Origin: an uncultured Robinsoniella sp.
GTDB taxonomy: Bacteria > Bacillota > Clostridia > Lachnospirales > Lachnospiraceae
Assembly: GCA_900539655.1 (NCBI GenBank)
Contig: UQCR01000003.1
Location: forward strand, 82,238 to 146,237
Length of the DNA stretch: 64,000 nucleotides
Reading direction: 5' to 3'
Shown here: one piece after another, positions 8,789 through 17,636 of the stretch
Layout of the letters: every line of letters begins with the position of its first letter
How positions within the stretch are numbered: position 1 is the first letter of the stretch
Notes under the pieces: model-generated
Database searches by the model: none
Told to the model about the DNA's origin: nothing
The model's input: only the letters and a program-made list of their open reading frames with translations
Translations under genes and position numbers: made by a program

Positions 8789-9186
8789 TACTTTAGTTTT
8801 GTAAAGAAATGAACATCTATATTGTGTATGGCAAATGTCATATATGGATTTCCAAATATAGTCTTTACTTCTTTGGTTACATTTGTGAATGCTGCTTCAT
8901 ACGCTGCCATATCATTCGTTTCCATAGGGTTACGGGAAGAGGTAATAACATATGTGGTCTCGTCTAAAGTGCACCCTCTTTTTTCTCCACACACAAATAA
9001 TTGTGAACTTATCAAGCATGAAACGTATATTCCTGAGGATTGATATTCTTTGTAAGCACTATCGTTCCAGATACGCGCAATATACTTTTCAGAATAATAT
9101 TTTGTATTCAGCCCATAAAACATTAGAGTATATTGTTCCGTTATCAATATATCACCAAACATAGAATCTTTATTTATAATATGCAA
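8788..9186 (-). CDS. Hypothetical protein of unknown family
   Basis: An open frame of about 132 residues ends in the strong hairpin at 8752-8788. The frame opens with TTG at 9186 and an internal ATG lies eight codons later at 9162; neither has a clear Shine-Dalgarno sequence, so the start is uncertain or the gene may be truncated. No signal peptide, membrane segment or known motif is visible. The terminator directly after the stop supports a real gene. Confidence 0.5.
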   Translation of the reverse strand: MHIINKDSMFGDILITEQYTLMFYGLNTKYYSEKYIARIWNDSAYKEYQSSGIYVSCLISSQLFVCGEKRGCTLDETTYVITSSRNPMETNDMAAYEAAFTNVTKEVKTIFGNPYMTFAIHNIDVHFFTKLK

Positions 9187-9401
9187 AATCTATGAATCTG
9201 GTTTAAAAATAAAAATAATTTAGTCTAAAGTCTATGGTAATGATCATTGCCTTTGTGCGTGCTTTAATATTGCTTTCCGCCAGCTGTACGACACATTTAT
9301 GGGAGTTTCATACCAATTGAAGAGTGCATAGCGGGCTATTTATCCTAAATTTGGTGCGAACATTCCGGAAAGTGAGGCGGTCAGTTGGCGGGAATGAATT
9401 T

Positions 9402-10124
9402 TCAAAAACGCTCTACTGGACGCGATGGGCGCTGCGGAGGCCTGGGAGGCCTAGGAGGCTGCGGGGGCCTGGGAGGCTGCGGAGGTCCCGGCGGCTGCGG
9501 AGGTCTGGGAGGCTGCGGGGGCCTGGGAGGTTGCGGAGGTCTCGGTGGCTGTGGAGGCCTTGGAGGTCCCGGTGGCTGCGGAGGCCTGGGAGGTCCCGGT
9601 GGCTGCGGAGGCCTGGGAGGCCTAGGAGGCTGCGGAGGTCTAGGAGGCTGCGGGGGCCTTGGAGGCTGCGGAGGTCTGGGAGGCTGTGGAGGTCTGGGAG
9701 GCTGCGGGGGCCTGGGAGGCTGCGGAGGCCTAGGAGGCCTAGGAGGTACAGGAGGCCTAGGAGGTACTGGCGGCCAGGGCGGTATCGGAAATGTTGGATT
9801 TCTTTGAACGGCAACCCAAAAAGCATTTGATTGCGGGGGTATGCTCGCGGTCATAACTGGTGAAAATGCAACATTAACCGCCGAACCTCTTTGTATGCAG
9901 CATAAACATATGCTTTGTCCAAATGAATTTACGACAATAGTCTGATTACTGAGATTTAACCTAATGGTTTGTATAGAAATCATATTATTGATATCTGGTA
10001 CAGAGTAGGAGACCAGTATGCTGCCATTAGAGTTATTAAAACAAGAAACATCTTCCACGAAGGCATTATTTATTCGCATAATGTTTCCCTGTTGAAACAT
10101 AATTCCAGGAGGGTCATTATTCAT
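9402..10124 (-). CDS. Proline-rich tandem-repeat protein
   Basis: This 240-residue protein has an ordinary-composition, beta-rich N-terminal domain (residues 1 to about 110), then roughly 125 residues of repeats in PPQPPR or PPRPPQ register with occasional PPG, ending in PVERF. I prefer this strand because the unique N-terminal part is open here, starts with ATG and has GGTGA upstream. A Cys pair (CLCC) lies near residue 75. A surface or spore-layer fibrous role is a guess. The repeat is also open on the plus strand as CGGLGG units. Confidence 0.55.
   Translation of the reverse strand: MNNDPPGIMFQQGNIMRINNAFVEDVSCFNNSNGSILVSYSVPDINNMISIQTIRLNLSNQTIVVNSFGQSICLCCIQRGSAVNVAFSPVMTASIPPQSNAFWVAVQRNPTFPIPPWPPVPPRPPVPPRPPRPPQPPRPPQPPRPPQPPRPPQPPRPPQPPRPPQPPRPPRPPQPPGPPRPPQPPGPPRPPQPPRPPQPPRPPQPPRPPQPPGPPQPPRPPQPPRPPRPPQRPSRPVERF
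9432..9777. repeat. 18-bp GC-rich tandem repeat array
   Basis: About nineteen imperfect copies of an 18-bp unit of the form GGAGGCCTGGGAGGCTGC. It is far richer in GC than the flanks and contains no stop codons in three frames over hundreds of bases. On the minus strand it encodes PPQPPR units. Degenerate third positions distinguish copies. Confidence 0.9.
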
Positions 10125-10315
10125 GTAAGTGTCACCAATAATTATTTTATAGCATTATATGCAGATTTTGCAGACTTGTGAGTTCCTCTCAGACCGTGTA
10201 TGAGAAGTGTATAAGAAGTGTATAAGTTTGTTTTCTGAGCGGACTACTATAATTTTAGGACAAAATCCCTGCGAAAGGAAAATACAGATGGAAATGAATT
10301 TTCAAACACATTAAA

Positions 10316-10353
10316 ATAAGCCCAGGCATATCATACAATATTCCGGGGCTTAT
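10316..10353 (-). terminator. Hairpin downstream of the 45-residue membrane protein
   Basis: ATAAGCCC pairs with GGGCTTAT around a 22-nt loop. On the minus strand a TTTTA run follows, 20 bases after the stop of the small gene at 10373. Confidence 0.5.
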
Positions 10354-10372
10354 CAATATAAATGTCGATTTA

Positions 10373-10510
10373 TTAATTCCTTCTGTGAATTTCATCATGT
10401 GCTTCTATAATTCCCCTTTTAACAGCTACTTTAATAATCCAGTATAATAGAATAGCGCAGCCTACAAATATGCATGCATAAATCAAATACATAATCATTA
10501 TAAATGCCAT
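10373..10510 (-). CDS. Small membrane protein, 45 residues
   Basis: This short gene begins MAFIMIMYLIYACIF and has one hydrophobic helix (residues 2-26) followed by a basic then acidic tail ending EIHRRN. AAAGGAGGAAC precedes the ATG, and a near-consensus promoter lies just upstream at 10544-10572. A hairpin follows the stop. It resembles the short single-helix proteins of unknown function common in Clostridia (possibly DUF6019-like). Function unknown. Confidence 0.75.
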   Translation of the reverse strand: MAFIMIMYLIYACIFVGCAILLYWIIKVAVKRGIIEAHDEIHRRN

Positions 10511-10543
10511 AAACGTTCCTCCTTTGTAATCTTTTATTACTTA

Positions 10544-10572
10544 ATTATAAGTTAAAAGGAAATTGTTGTCAA
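10544..10572 (-). promoter_or_regulatory. Consensus promoter of the 45-residue protein
   Basis: On the minus strand, TTGACA and TATAAT are separated by exactly 17 bp, with the ATG 34 bases downstream of the -10. Confidence 0.8.
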
Positions 10573-10671
10573 AGGATTTGGATTTGTTGGTTGTTTGTTT
10601 AATGCCTGATTTTCAAACTGCACAATCTGCTATACGGATGCATTCCAAGGCATTATGACACATGGAGGAAG

Positions 10672-11385
10672 TTAGGATATTTCATACACATCCTGCTCTT
10701 TATACCGCATTCCCCGAAGCCCCCACAGCATTCCGATTTGATTTAATTTTTCTTCTTTTTCACCTTCCAGAAGACAGAATCTGGTCCCGCGCTGGCGTTC
10801 CCGTTGAGAATTAATCCAACTTCCCAGTCGGAAGCCGTCCTTAGTAACGTAATCTAAGGGAACGTTTAAGTGGCCATAAGTTTCATAATACATCTTGGCA
10901 TCCTGATACCACTCCATCCACCCACGCCGGTTTCTGAGCTTCCAGCTCATACCAAGCTCTTCCAGCTGTAACCGCTGGCGGCAGTCCATTTTATTTTGCC
11001 AATACCGCTTTCGCTGATAGCTGATCCACTCGCCAAGTGGCAGCTGCCTGTAAACTATATTTCTTGGAATGTCTATATTACCATATTCTTTGTGATAGCT
11101 CTTGCAGCAGTCATACCAGGTATCCCATTCTGTTCGGATTTCCAGAGTCCAGATCATACCAATCTGATTCAACAGATATATCTTTCTTGCATCTATCCGA
11201 TAAGTCCCTTTTTGGCGGTAGGCAGCCCGTTGTCTTTCAATCCAGCGCCCCAGCAGATATCCGCTTTCCGTACGGTATTTTGTAGGTATTTTTAATGTTT
11301 GATTGGCTTCGTAATATTTTTTTGCTAACAGATACCACTCGTCCCAGGATAGACGTGTGTAATTTCGATTATTTTTTTGATTCAT
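10672..11385 (-). CDS. Protein of three helicase-associated (HA) domains
   Basis: The 237-residue protein is made of three tandem repeats of about 65-70 residues, each with the pattern W-x2-W/Y ... Y ... G/N-x-x-x-P ... G-x-x-LG-x-W-x2-x-QR, the helicase-associated domain. In other bacteria this domain sits at the end of DEAD/DEAH-type helicases; here no helicase is attached or adjacent. DNA binding is likely from the basic, aromatic composition (inference). The start is uncertain: ATG 11385 has weak GAGGCG; an ATG at 11403 and a GTG at 11421 are alternatives. Confidence 0.75.
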   Translation of the reverse strand: MNQKNNRNYTRLSWDEWYLLAKKYYEANQTLKIPTKYRTESGYLLGRWIERQRAAYRQKGTYRIDARKIYLLNQIGMIWTLEIRTEWDTWYDCCKSYHKEYGNIDIPRNIVYRQLPLGEWISYQRKRYWQNKMDCRQRLQLEELGMSWKLRNRRGWMEWYQDAKMYYETYGHLNVPLDYVTKDGFRLGSWINSQRERQRGTRFCLLEGEKEEKLNQIGMLWGLRGMRYKEQDVYEIS

Positions 11386-11944
11386 AAAAGTTTCACGCCT
11401 CATTTCTCTTTTGCTTACCACATTGCAACAACTTTAATTAAAAAAAGTATAACATAAGAAAACATTTGGAGATCAGCGTTGTATTGAATAGCATCTTTTG
11501 CGCTATGAATCGACTTTTTATGCAAGAAAATATTCAAAAAATAATATTCGGTAGTACTGTGCCAATAGCGAAAATTATAGTATAATACAAGAAGTGCGCG
11601 AGAGCTCACTTTAAAATATATCGTTAAGGCTGTATCAGACAGCGTGATTTAGATCGTTCATCGGTAAGTTTGGGAAATCAATAAAGGGAATCATATGTCA
11701 GATTGGTGACAAAGAAAAATAAATACAGATAAAAAATACCCCATAAAAGAGGGAGGGCCAGTATCTGTAGATACTGGCGAGTTATGAAAAAGATTGTTAA
11801 CTAAGTATTTGGTTTTACAAGTATTACTATAAAGCTTAGATATGAATAATTTATGACTGTCAGTTAAAAGAATTGTAAAAGAAATGTGCGTAAATGTGAA
11901 CATGCCGTTGATAGAGCGGTTTAGGCAAGGAGACTTATAGAAAA
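11386..11944. other. Intergenic region before the two-component system
   Basis: About 560 bp without a convincing gene. It holds a TATAAT at 11581, small hairpins near 11593-11610 (AGTG...CACT), and the repeated hairpin element at 11738. A 70-codon minus-strand frame over the element is not a convincing gene. Confidence 0.55.
11738..11900 (+). repeat. Hairpin repeat element, copy 1
   Basis: A CCC/GGG hairpin is followed by GCCAGTAT/ATACTGGC (11757-11778), GAGTTATGAAAAAGATT, then TACAAGTATTACTATA at 11818. The same order recurs at 20910, and a diverged version at 16945. It lies about 45-200 bp before the response regulator start. It may be a structured RNA or a short dispersed repeat; orientation is not settled. 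Confidence 0.6.
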
Positions 11945-12622
11945 ATGAAAGAAATTTTACTTTTAGAAGATGATGAAGTATTGAGTTCCGGAATTATCAT
12001 GGCGTTAAATAGAGAGAATTATCGGTTTACCCAATGCTTTACCATAGCGGCGGCAAAAGAGACTATGAACAGACAGACCTTTGATCTGCTGGTACTGGAT
12101 ATTAATCTGCCGGATGGCAGCGGATTTGATTTATGCCGGGAGATACGTAAAAACAGCAAGGTTCCCATTATTCTTTTGACTGCGAGGGATATGGAACTGG
12201 ATATTGTTGCGGGGCTGGAGTCCGGCGCCGATGATTATATCACAAAGCCATTCAGCCTTATGGTATTAAGAGCCAGAGTTAATGCGTTATTCAGGCGTTT
12301 TGAGCCGGGGGAAAGCCCGGGTGAATATGTGATTGATTCTTTTGTATTTAATTTTACCCGGATGGAGTTTTATAAAAATAATATACCGATTGAATTAAGT
12401 AAAACCGAGCAAAAGCTGTTATATTTATTTGTTCTGAACCAAAATATTACGTTATCCCGAACCACCATGCTGGAACGTATCTGGCCGGATGGAACAGAGT
12501 ACGTGGAGGATAATGCGCTTTCGGTTACGATTCGAAGACTGCGCGATAAATTAGAAGACAATCCATCTAAACCGGAATATATTAAGACAGTATATGGATT
12601 GGGTTATGTATGGGTGAACTGA
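11945..12622 (+). CDS. OmpR-family response regulator
   Basis: The 225-residue protein has a receiver domain with acidic EDD at 8-10, phospho-acceptor Asp52 (LVLDINLPDG), Thr79 and Lys101 (KPF), then a winged-helix DNA-binding domain from about 125 that ends TVYGLGYVWVN. It heads a four-gene set with a histidine kinase and an ABC ATPase/permease, the arrangement used for antimicrobial-peptide sensing and detoxification. It probably activates the ABC genes from the 13.61-13.75 kb gap. AAGGAG lies 12 bases upstream of the ATG. Confidence 0.9.
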   Translation: MKEILLLEDDEVLSSGIIMALNRENYRFTQCFTIAAAKETMNRQTFDLLVLDINLPDGSGFDLCREIRKNSKVPIILLTARDMELDIVAGLESGADDYITKPFSLMVLRARVNALFRRFEPGESPGEYVIDSFVFNFTRMEFYKNNIPIELSKTEQKLLYLFVLNQNITLSRTTMLERIWPDGTEYVEDNALSVTIRRLRDKLEDNPSKPEYIKTVYGLGYVWVN

Positions 12623-12671
12623 AGGTTAACGAAACCTGGTTTAAAGCTGGTGACTACGAAATGGAGAAGAT

Positions 12672-13610
12672 ATGGAAATACTGGTGATAATCTTTGCCGC
12701 CATTGCTTTCGCGGCTGTGGCAGCAGCGGCTGCTGTAATTATGAGGTACCGCAGGACAATGAAGAAAATGATGCAGACGGTGCTGGACCGGATTAATGAA
12801 GCTATAGCGGGCAATTACAGCGAGCCGGTTTATGATGAATCCATGATGTCAGCCATAGAAGAGCGGTTGAATCAGTTCCTGGCTATTTCCCAGGAGACGA
12901 AGCAGGTGACTGCAAAAGAGAGGGATACTATAAAATCCCTGGTATCAGATATATCTCATCAAACAAGGATACCCCTGTCTAATATCCTGCTGTACTCTCA
13001 GATACTGCAGGAAAAAAGGGATCTCCCGGAAGATATATCGGGGATAGTAAACCAGATTCAGAATCAGGCTGATAAGCTGGATTTTCTAATAAAAGCGCTG
13101 GTAAAGTCTTCCTATCTGGAAAATGAACTGATTTCAATTGCAGCCGGACCGGAACGAATAGATAAATTAGTGCTGTTATCCTGTCAGGAAGTTGAAATGC
13201 AGGCGTTACAGAAAGAAATGGTAATCGAATATGAAGAATGCGGGTTAACCTGTAATTTTGACTTAAAGTGGACCCTTGAGGCAGTGAGTAACATATTAGA
13301 AAATGCCATTAAATATTCTCCACCACAGTCTAAGGTGGTTATAAAAGTACTTTCCTATGAGATGTTTTACAGGATTGACATTCAGGATTCGGGTATGGGA
13401 ATTTCGGAAGAAGAACAGGGGATGATCTTTCAGCGTTTTTACCGTTCGCCCAAAGTTCAGAAGGAGAAAGGACTTGGGATTGGACTTTACCTTGCAAGGG
13501 AAATAATAATCAGACAGGGCGGTTATATAAAAGTGATATCCGAACCCGGAAATGGAGCTTTATTTTCCGTGTTTTTAAGCCGCGTAGAAAACCAGGGGCA
13601 ATCCGTATAA
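12672..13610 (+). CDS. Sensor histidine kinase, short single-helix type
   Basis: The 312-residue kinase has one N-terminal membrane helix (residues 3-25) and no sizeable extracellular domain. The H-box is DISHQTRIPLSN (His near 96); then N-box ENAIKYSP, G1 DSGMGIS and G2 GLGIGLYLAR. Lack of a sensor domain matches kinases that read the state of their ABC partner rather than a ligand directly (known for BceS-like kinases; inference here). GGAG lies just before the ATG. It pairs with the response regulator 49 bp upstream. Confidence 0.88.
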   Translation: MEILVIIFAAIAFAAVAAAAAVIMRYRRTMKKMMQTVLDRINEAIAGNYSEPVYDESMMSAIEERLNQFLAISQETKQVTAKERDTIKSLVSDISHQTRIPLSNILLYSQILQEKRDLPEDISGIVNQIQNQADKLDFLIKALVKSSYLENELISIAAGPERIDKLVLLSCQEVEMQALQKEMVIEYEECGLTCNFDLKWTLEAVSNILENAIKYSPPQSKVVIKVLSYEMFYRIDIQDSGMGISEEEQGMIFQRFYRSPKVQKEKGLGIGLYLAREIIIRQGGYIKVISEPGNGALFSVFLSRVENQGQSV

Positions 13611-13622
13611 AATCTGGAAATG

Positions 13623-13648
13623 GATAACATGACCAGGTTATCATTTTC
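13623..13648 (+). terminator. Possible weak terminator after the kinase gene
   Basis: GATAAC pairs with GTTATC around an 8-nt loop and is followed by ATTTTCC. Weak; it would separate the two-component genes from the ABC genes. Confidence 0.35.
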
Positions 13649-13754
13649 CTAAATCTGATAGTTTAGAATCTTACATAACTGTCATATTTGAGAAAGATCC
13701 CGGAAAGAATTATTTGTTATGATTCTGTTGTAAGGATTTCAAGGAGGACTTAAG

Positions 13755-14432
13755 ATGTGCATTTTACAGACCAAAGATCTAAAAAAATATTACGGAGCCG
13801 GTGAAAATGTGGTAAAGGCATTGGATGGGGTGGACCTTTCCATAGAAAAAGGTGAATTTGTATCCATTGTGGGAAGTTCGGGCAGTGGAAAGTCTACGCT
13901 TTTGCATATGCTGGGTGGTCTGGATGTTCCAACCTCCGGGACCGTGACAGTGGACAGGATCAATCTTTCCGGGATGACAAAAGATGAACAGACTATTTTC
14001 AGGAGGCGCAAGATTGGTTTTGTCTTTCAGAATTATAATTTGCTGCCCCTGTTAAATGTTTATGAAAATATCGTTCTGCCCATACAGTTGGATGGAGTGA
14101 AGCCGGATAAAAATTTTATCAGTGAAATTCTGGATTCTTTGGGGCTTCAGTCCAAGAAATATGCGATGCCGGGGCAGCTCTCCGGCGGACAGCAGCAAAG
14201 AGTGGCAATGGCCAGGGCATTGGCTACGAAGCCGGCAATTTTGCTTGCAGATGAGCCTACCGGTAATCTGGACAGTAAATCCAGCCAGGATGTGCTGGGG
14301 TTAATTAAAATCACCAGTGAACGTTTTTGCCAGACTGTGGTAATGATTACCCATAATAATGAGATTGCCCAGATGGCGGGGAGGATTATACATTTAGAAG
14401 ATGGTAAGATCTATGTCAGGGAACAGCTATGA
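13755..14432 (+). CDS. ABC transporter ATP-binding protein (MacB/BceA-like)
   Basis: The 225-residue ATPase has Walker A GSSGSGKST at 40-48, signature LSGGQQQRVAMARA, Walker B ILLADEPTGNLDS and an H-loop in MITHNN. This is the pattern of MacB/LolD/BceA ATPases that drive FtsX-like permeases. CAAGGAGG precedes the ATG. Its stop overlaps the start of the permease gene (ATGA), so both are co-translated. Confidence 0.92.
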   Translation: MCILQTKDLKKYYGAGENVVKALDGVDLSIEKGEFVSIVGSSGSGKSTLLHMLGGLDVPTSGTVTVDRINLSGMTKDEQTIFRRRKIGFVFQNYNLLPLLNVYENIVLPIQLDGVKPDKNFISEILDSLGLQSKKYAMPGQLSGGQQQRVAMARALATKPAILLADEPTGNLDSKSSQDVLGLIKITSERFCQTVVMITHNNEIAQMAGRIIHLEDGKIYVREQL

Positions 14433-16918
14433 TCCGAGTGGAAAATAAAAAGGTAATTGCAGGTCTGGCAAAGAAAAATTATCGTCAGAACTGGAAAAAA
14501 AATATATTAATTATTGCAGCAATCATACTGACTACATTTATGATCACAGCAGTCTGCAGTATTGGGGTAAGCTATTGGAATGCAATTTCTCTAAGGCATG
14601 TAATGATGAATGGAATGAAATTTGATGTAAGCCTTCCCGCACCTACAATAGAACAGGTGAAAAAAGCGTATTCCATGGATGAAATACTATATGCCGGCAT
14701 TAACGTAGATAGTGCGGTTATCGATGAGTATAAGAATAATGATATAAATATTCCTTTATCCTGGAGTGATACAACAAACTGGGAAAAGCAGTGTGTTCCC
14801 GCTTACGAATTTTTAGAAGGGAAGTATCCGGACAAGGAAAATGAGGTTATGTTATCCACCCAGACATTAAAAAGGATGGGGATTGATACGCCCGAAGTTG
14901 GAATGCATTTGCCAGTGTCCTTTTTTTTTCTGTCGGAAAATGAAACAGCTCATGAAAAGACGTTTGTGCTGTCCGGATATTACAGGGATTACTCCGGTAT
15001 CTCCCAGGGCTTTATCTCCCAGGACTTTTATGAAAAGTCGGGGGCAGACCAAACAGTCATGACACAGGGGTCTTTAAGAATAACTCTGAAAAACCAGCTC
15101 TATTCGGTTAAGGATATTAAAATGCTGGAAGATAAACTGTCGATAAAAGGCAGGCAGATGTTATTTGCAGATTATTATCTGATGGAAGATTTTGCAAAAT
15201 TTGTGGCAGGTTTACTGGGATTGTTTATTTTGATTGTATTGAGCGGATATTTATTTATATGCAACGTTCTTCATATCTCCATTGCCAAGGAAGTCCGCTT
15301 TTTTGGACAGTTAAAAACAATCGGAACCACTTCAAAGCAGATCAGAGGGTTTGTTCATAAGCAGGTGCTGTGGAACTCGTTGGCGGGCATACCCCTGGGG
15401 ATGGTACTGGGAGCATTTGTTTCGTTTCTGATTGTACCGTCTGCACTGGAAATAGCAAATCCCACCTTTCAGCTTAAGAAAGCCATTGTATTTCATCCGT
15501 TCATTTTTATCGGAGCTGCATTGTTTAGCGGGTTGACCATTTATTTCAGCAGCAGGAAACCAGCCATGATAGCAGGCGATATTGCACCGGTTGAAGCAGC
15601 AAAATATTATGGCATAGTATCTCCCCACCGTGATAAGATCAGCGTGAATGGAGGAAGGCTGAGTTACATGGCATGGCGGAATATGTTCCGGGTGAAGAAA
15701 CAGGCGGTTATCATACTATCTTCCTTTTTTGTAACCCTTACGACTTTACTGGTTATCACGACCCTGGTTAACGGGAGCAGTGCAAAGCATGTCCTGAATA
15801 CATTGCAAGATTTTGATATGCGTATATTGAATAATTCCGTGTTGAATAATGAGCCAGTACAAAGAATACAGCCATCTGAAATCGGTGAGATAAAATCCAT
15901 GGATGGAGTTGCTGAGGTAAGGACAGTCAGTTCTGCTAAGATAATAATGCCTTATGAAGAAGATATTCTGAAGGAATATTTTAAAAGGCTTGAAAAGATG
16001 CCAATTGCCAGAGGTGATTACGAGGAGCAGATGGAACTTTATAAGGAAGGAAAAGAAACAGATCTATTCACCGGAAGGCTGGTGGGCATTGATGAGGAGG
16101 AATTTGATTCAATTAATAAAATAATGGGTGGATCTTTAAATAAAGATGCCTTTATGTCAGGTGAAATTGGTTTAATAAGTCCCTTTCTCATGGAAAGCTC
16201 TATAAAAGAGGCTGTTGGCAAAGAACTTGTATATCAATTAAAACAGAATAATGAGCGAAAACAACATAAAATAAAAATTGGGGGAGAAATCCCGAATGTT
16301 AACTTTTTCTCCAATGGATACTTACCGAGTATCGTAATCAGTGATGGATTGGCAAAAGAAATTTTAGGCGAACCCGTTACAGAAATTTTAAATATCGTAT
16401 ATGAGAAACCCTTCAATGCAGAACTGGATAAAAAAATAAAAGCACTATTTAAGAATGATAAGCATCTGACGATAGAGTCGAAATTTGACAACTTTGATGA
16501 AATGAAGGAATCGGAAACTCAATTGAAAATTCTTGGAGGCGGTCTGGGGATCATTCTTACCTTGTTAGCTATTCTAAATTATTGCAATATGACTGCTGCA
16601 GGGATACAAAACCGGATAAAAGAATTTGCGGCGCTTCAAAGTATAGGTATGACTACGGTACAGATCCGAAAGGTACTGCTGATAGAAGGAGCGTGGTATG
16701 GAATTGTTTCGTTCTTTTTTGTAATTGTATTGGGGATACCAATTGACTATATCATATATCATGCTATGAACCGATACAGGATCCCTTTTCAGATACCAGT
16801 TGGATCCACCCTTCTCGTATTTGCGGGGATTTTAGCAGCCTGCATTTTTGTTCCTTACGTGGTATATCAATTTTTGCATAAGGATAATATTGTGGAACAA
16901 CTGCGGGATATGGAATAA
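14429..16918 (+). CDS. FtsX-like ABC permease with a large extracellular region
   Basis: The 829-residue protein has an N-terminal membrane helix, a first FtsX-like block of three helices near residues 250-385, a fourth helix region near 420-440, a soluble extracellular stretch of about 240 residues, and a second FtsX-like block at 690-820. This resembles the permeases of antimicrobial-peptide resistance and sensing modules. Substrate cannot be read from sequence. The ATG overlaps the ATPase stop. Confidence 0.87.
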   Translation: MIRVENKKVIAGLAKKNYRQNWKKNILIIAAIILTTFMITAVCSIGVSYWNAISLRHVMMNGMKFDVSLPAPTIEQVKKAYSMDEILYAGINVDSAVIDEYKNNDINIPLSWSDTTNWEKQCVPAYEFLEGKYPDKENEVMLSTQTLKRMGIDTPEVGMHLPVSFFFLSENETAHEKTFVLSGYYRDYSGISQGFISQDFYEKSGADQTVMTQGSLRITLKNQLYSVKDIKMLEDKLSIKGRQMLFADYYLMEDFAKFVAGLLGLFILIVLSGYLFICNVLHISIAKEVRFFGQLKTIGTTSKQIRGFVHKQVLWNSLAGIPLGMVLGAFVSFLIVPSALEIANPTFQLKKAIVFHPFIFIGAALFSGLTIYFSSRKPAMIAGDIAPVEAAKYYGIVSPHRDKISVNGGRLSYMAWRNMFRVKKQAVIILSSFFVTLTTLLVITTLVNGSSAKHVLNTLQDFDMRILNNSVLNNEPVQRIQPSEIGEIKSMDGVAEVRTVSSAKIIMPYEEDILKEYFKRLEKMPIARGDYEEQMELYKEGKETDLFTGRLVGIDEEEFDSINKIMGGSLNKDAFMSGEIGLISPFLMESSIKEAVGKELVYQLKQNNERKQHKIKIGGEIPNVNFFSNGYLPSIVISDGLAKEILGEPVTEILNIVYEKPFNAELDKKIKALFKNDKHLTIESKFDNFDEMKESETQLKILGGGLGIILTLLAILNYCNMTAAGIQNRIKEFAALQSIGMTTVQIRKVLLIEGAWYGIVSFFFVIVLGIPIDYIIYHAMNRYRIPFQIPVGSTLLVFAGILAACIFVPYVVYQFLHKDNIVEQLRDME

Positions 16919-16944
16919 AGATAAAACGTATATGATAAAAAGAA

Positions 16945-17034
16945 AGCTCCGGTTGTTACGCCGGAGCCGGTAAAATGGTACCCGGTTGTGCGGACCGGGT
17001 GTGAGTTATGAAATATATCAGCAATAAGCTGATA
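16945..17034 (+). repeat. Hairpin element, diverged copy 3
   Basis: Three successive hairpins: GCTCCGG/CCGGAGC (16945-16967), ACCCGGT/ACCGGGT (16980-17000) and TATCAGC/GCTGATA (17016-17034). GTGAGTTATGAAA lies between the second and third, matching GRGTTATGAAA of the copies at 11738 and 20910. No T-run follows, so it is not a plain terminator. Confidence 0.45.
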
Positions 17035-17135
17035 CAATTTAAATCTATCATATTCTACAGGAGCATTCAAACAAAATCGTTCGACAAAATATTCCATAAA
17101 ACGACAAATATCTCCGGCAGATCAGCAGCTGAGTA

Positions 17136-17438
17136 TTATCTTGACAAGTCTTCAATCAGGGAATCTTCCGTCAGCCCGGAGATCACGGCTATTTTTTCAT
17201 TCACCATACTGCGGAAGCAATTCGGGAGATGTTCTCTGTGGGCTCTGTGAATTGCCACACATTCCACACATTTACCATGGTATTTACAGGGCTTTTTGCA
17301 GGAACAATGGTCTTGCGTTTTCAGTGCTTCACGGAGTTCTTCTACGAATTCATCCTGGATTTTTGTGCCTTCCTGTCGGTTGCCTTTATGAAATTCTATC
17401 ATGGCTTCTTTCTCTTTTGGATGTCCATCAATTATCAT
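17136..17438 (-). CDS. Cys-rich putative metal-binding protein (DUF6485-like)
   Basis: The 100-residue protein has a C-terminal cluster CSCKKPCKYHGKCVECV...HRAHREHLPNCF, closely matching the pattern in the 62-residue gene at 46777. The Cys/His spacing suggests a zinc or Fe-S site (inference). The N-terminal 40 residues are a charged helical extension missing from the shorter relative. AAGGAG lies upstream of the ATG. The flanking gap at 16919-17135 contains the diverged hairpin element. Confidence 0.75.
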   Translation of the reverse strand: MIIDGHPKEKEAMIEFHKGNRQEGTKIQDEFVEELREALKTQDHCSCKKPCKYHGKCVECVAIHRAHREHLPNCFRSMVNEKIAVISGLTEDSLIEDLSR

Positions 17439-17528
17439 ACTATGTACAGCTCCTTTTTTCTTTTATTATAAAACAGATGGCGGTAAATGTCAAAATTGTA
17501 TATTTATACATTACAATTATAAAATATC

Positions 17529-17557
17529 TTGTAATTAGACATTTGGTGAGCTATAAT
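17529..17557 (+). promoter_or_regulatory. Promoter of the cupin gene
   Basis: TTGTAA and TATAAT are separated by 17 bp, about 80 bases upstream of the ATG at 17637. Confidence 0.55.
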
Positions 17558-17636
17558 TATTTTAGCAGTTGAAAATTGCCGGAAAGCATGCAAGCAGATA
17601 CATAAAATTTTGCACAACCAAAACGGAGGATTTGAG

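Noticed and set aside
9432..9777. CRISPR-like repeated pattern
   Set aside because: Units are 18 bp, contiguous and without spacers; this is a coding tandem repeat.
9385..9807. Plus-strand Cys/Gly-rich ORF (CGGLGG repeats)
   Set aside because: It has no good RBS and consists almost wholly of the repeat, whose mirror on the minus strand continues into a unique domain with an ATG and RBS.
10288..10314. Eight-codon ORF (MEMNFQTH) with an SD-like sequence, similar to 9394-9410
   Set aside because: Too short, and the 14-bp likeness to AATGAATTTTCAAA near 9394 may be chance.
11691..11903. Minus-strand ORF of 70 codons over element copy 1
   Set aside because: No convincing RBS, and the frame is broken in copy 2 outside a short conserved segment; nucleotide conservation of a hairpin explains it as well.
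16867..17097. Minus-strand ORF of 76 codons across the permease 3' end
   Set aside because: No RBS; its start lies within the Cys-rich gene's neighbourhood and it crosses the hairpin element. Noted only for the peptide similarity discussed with the element.
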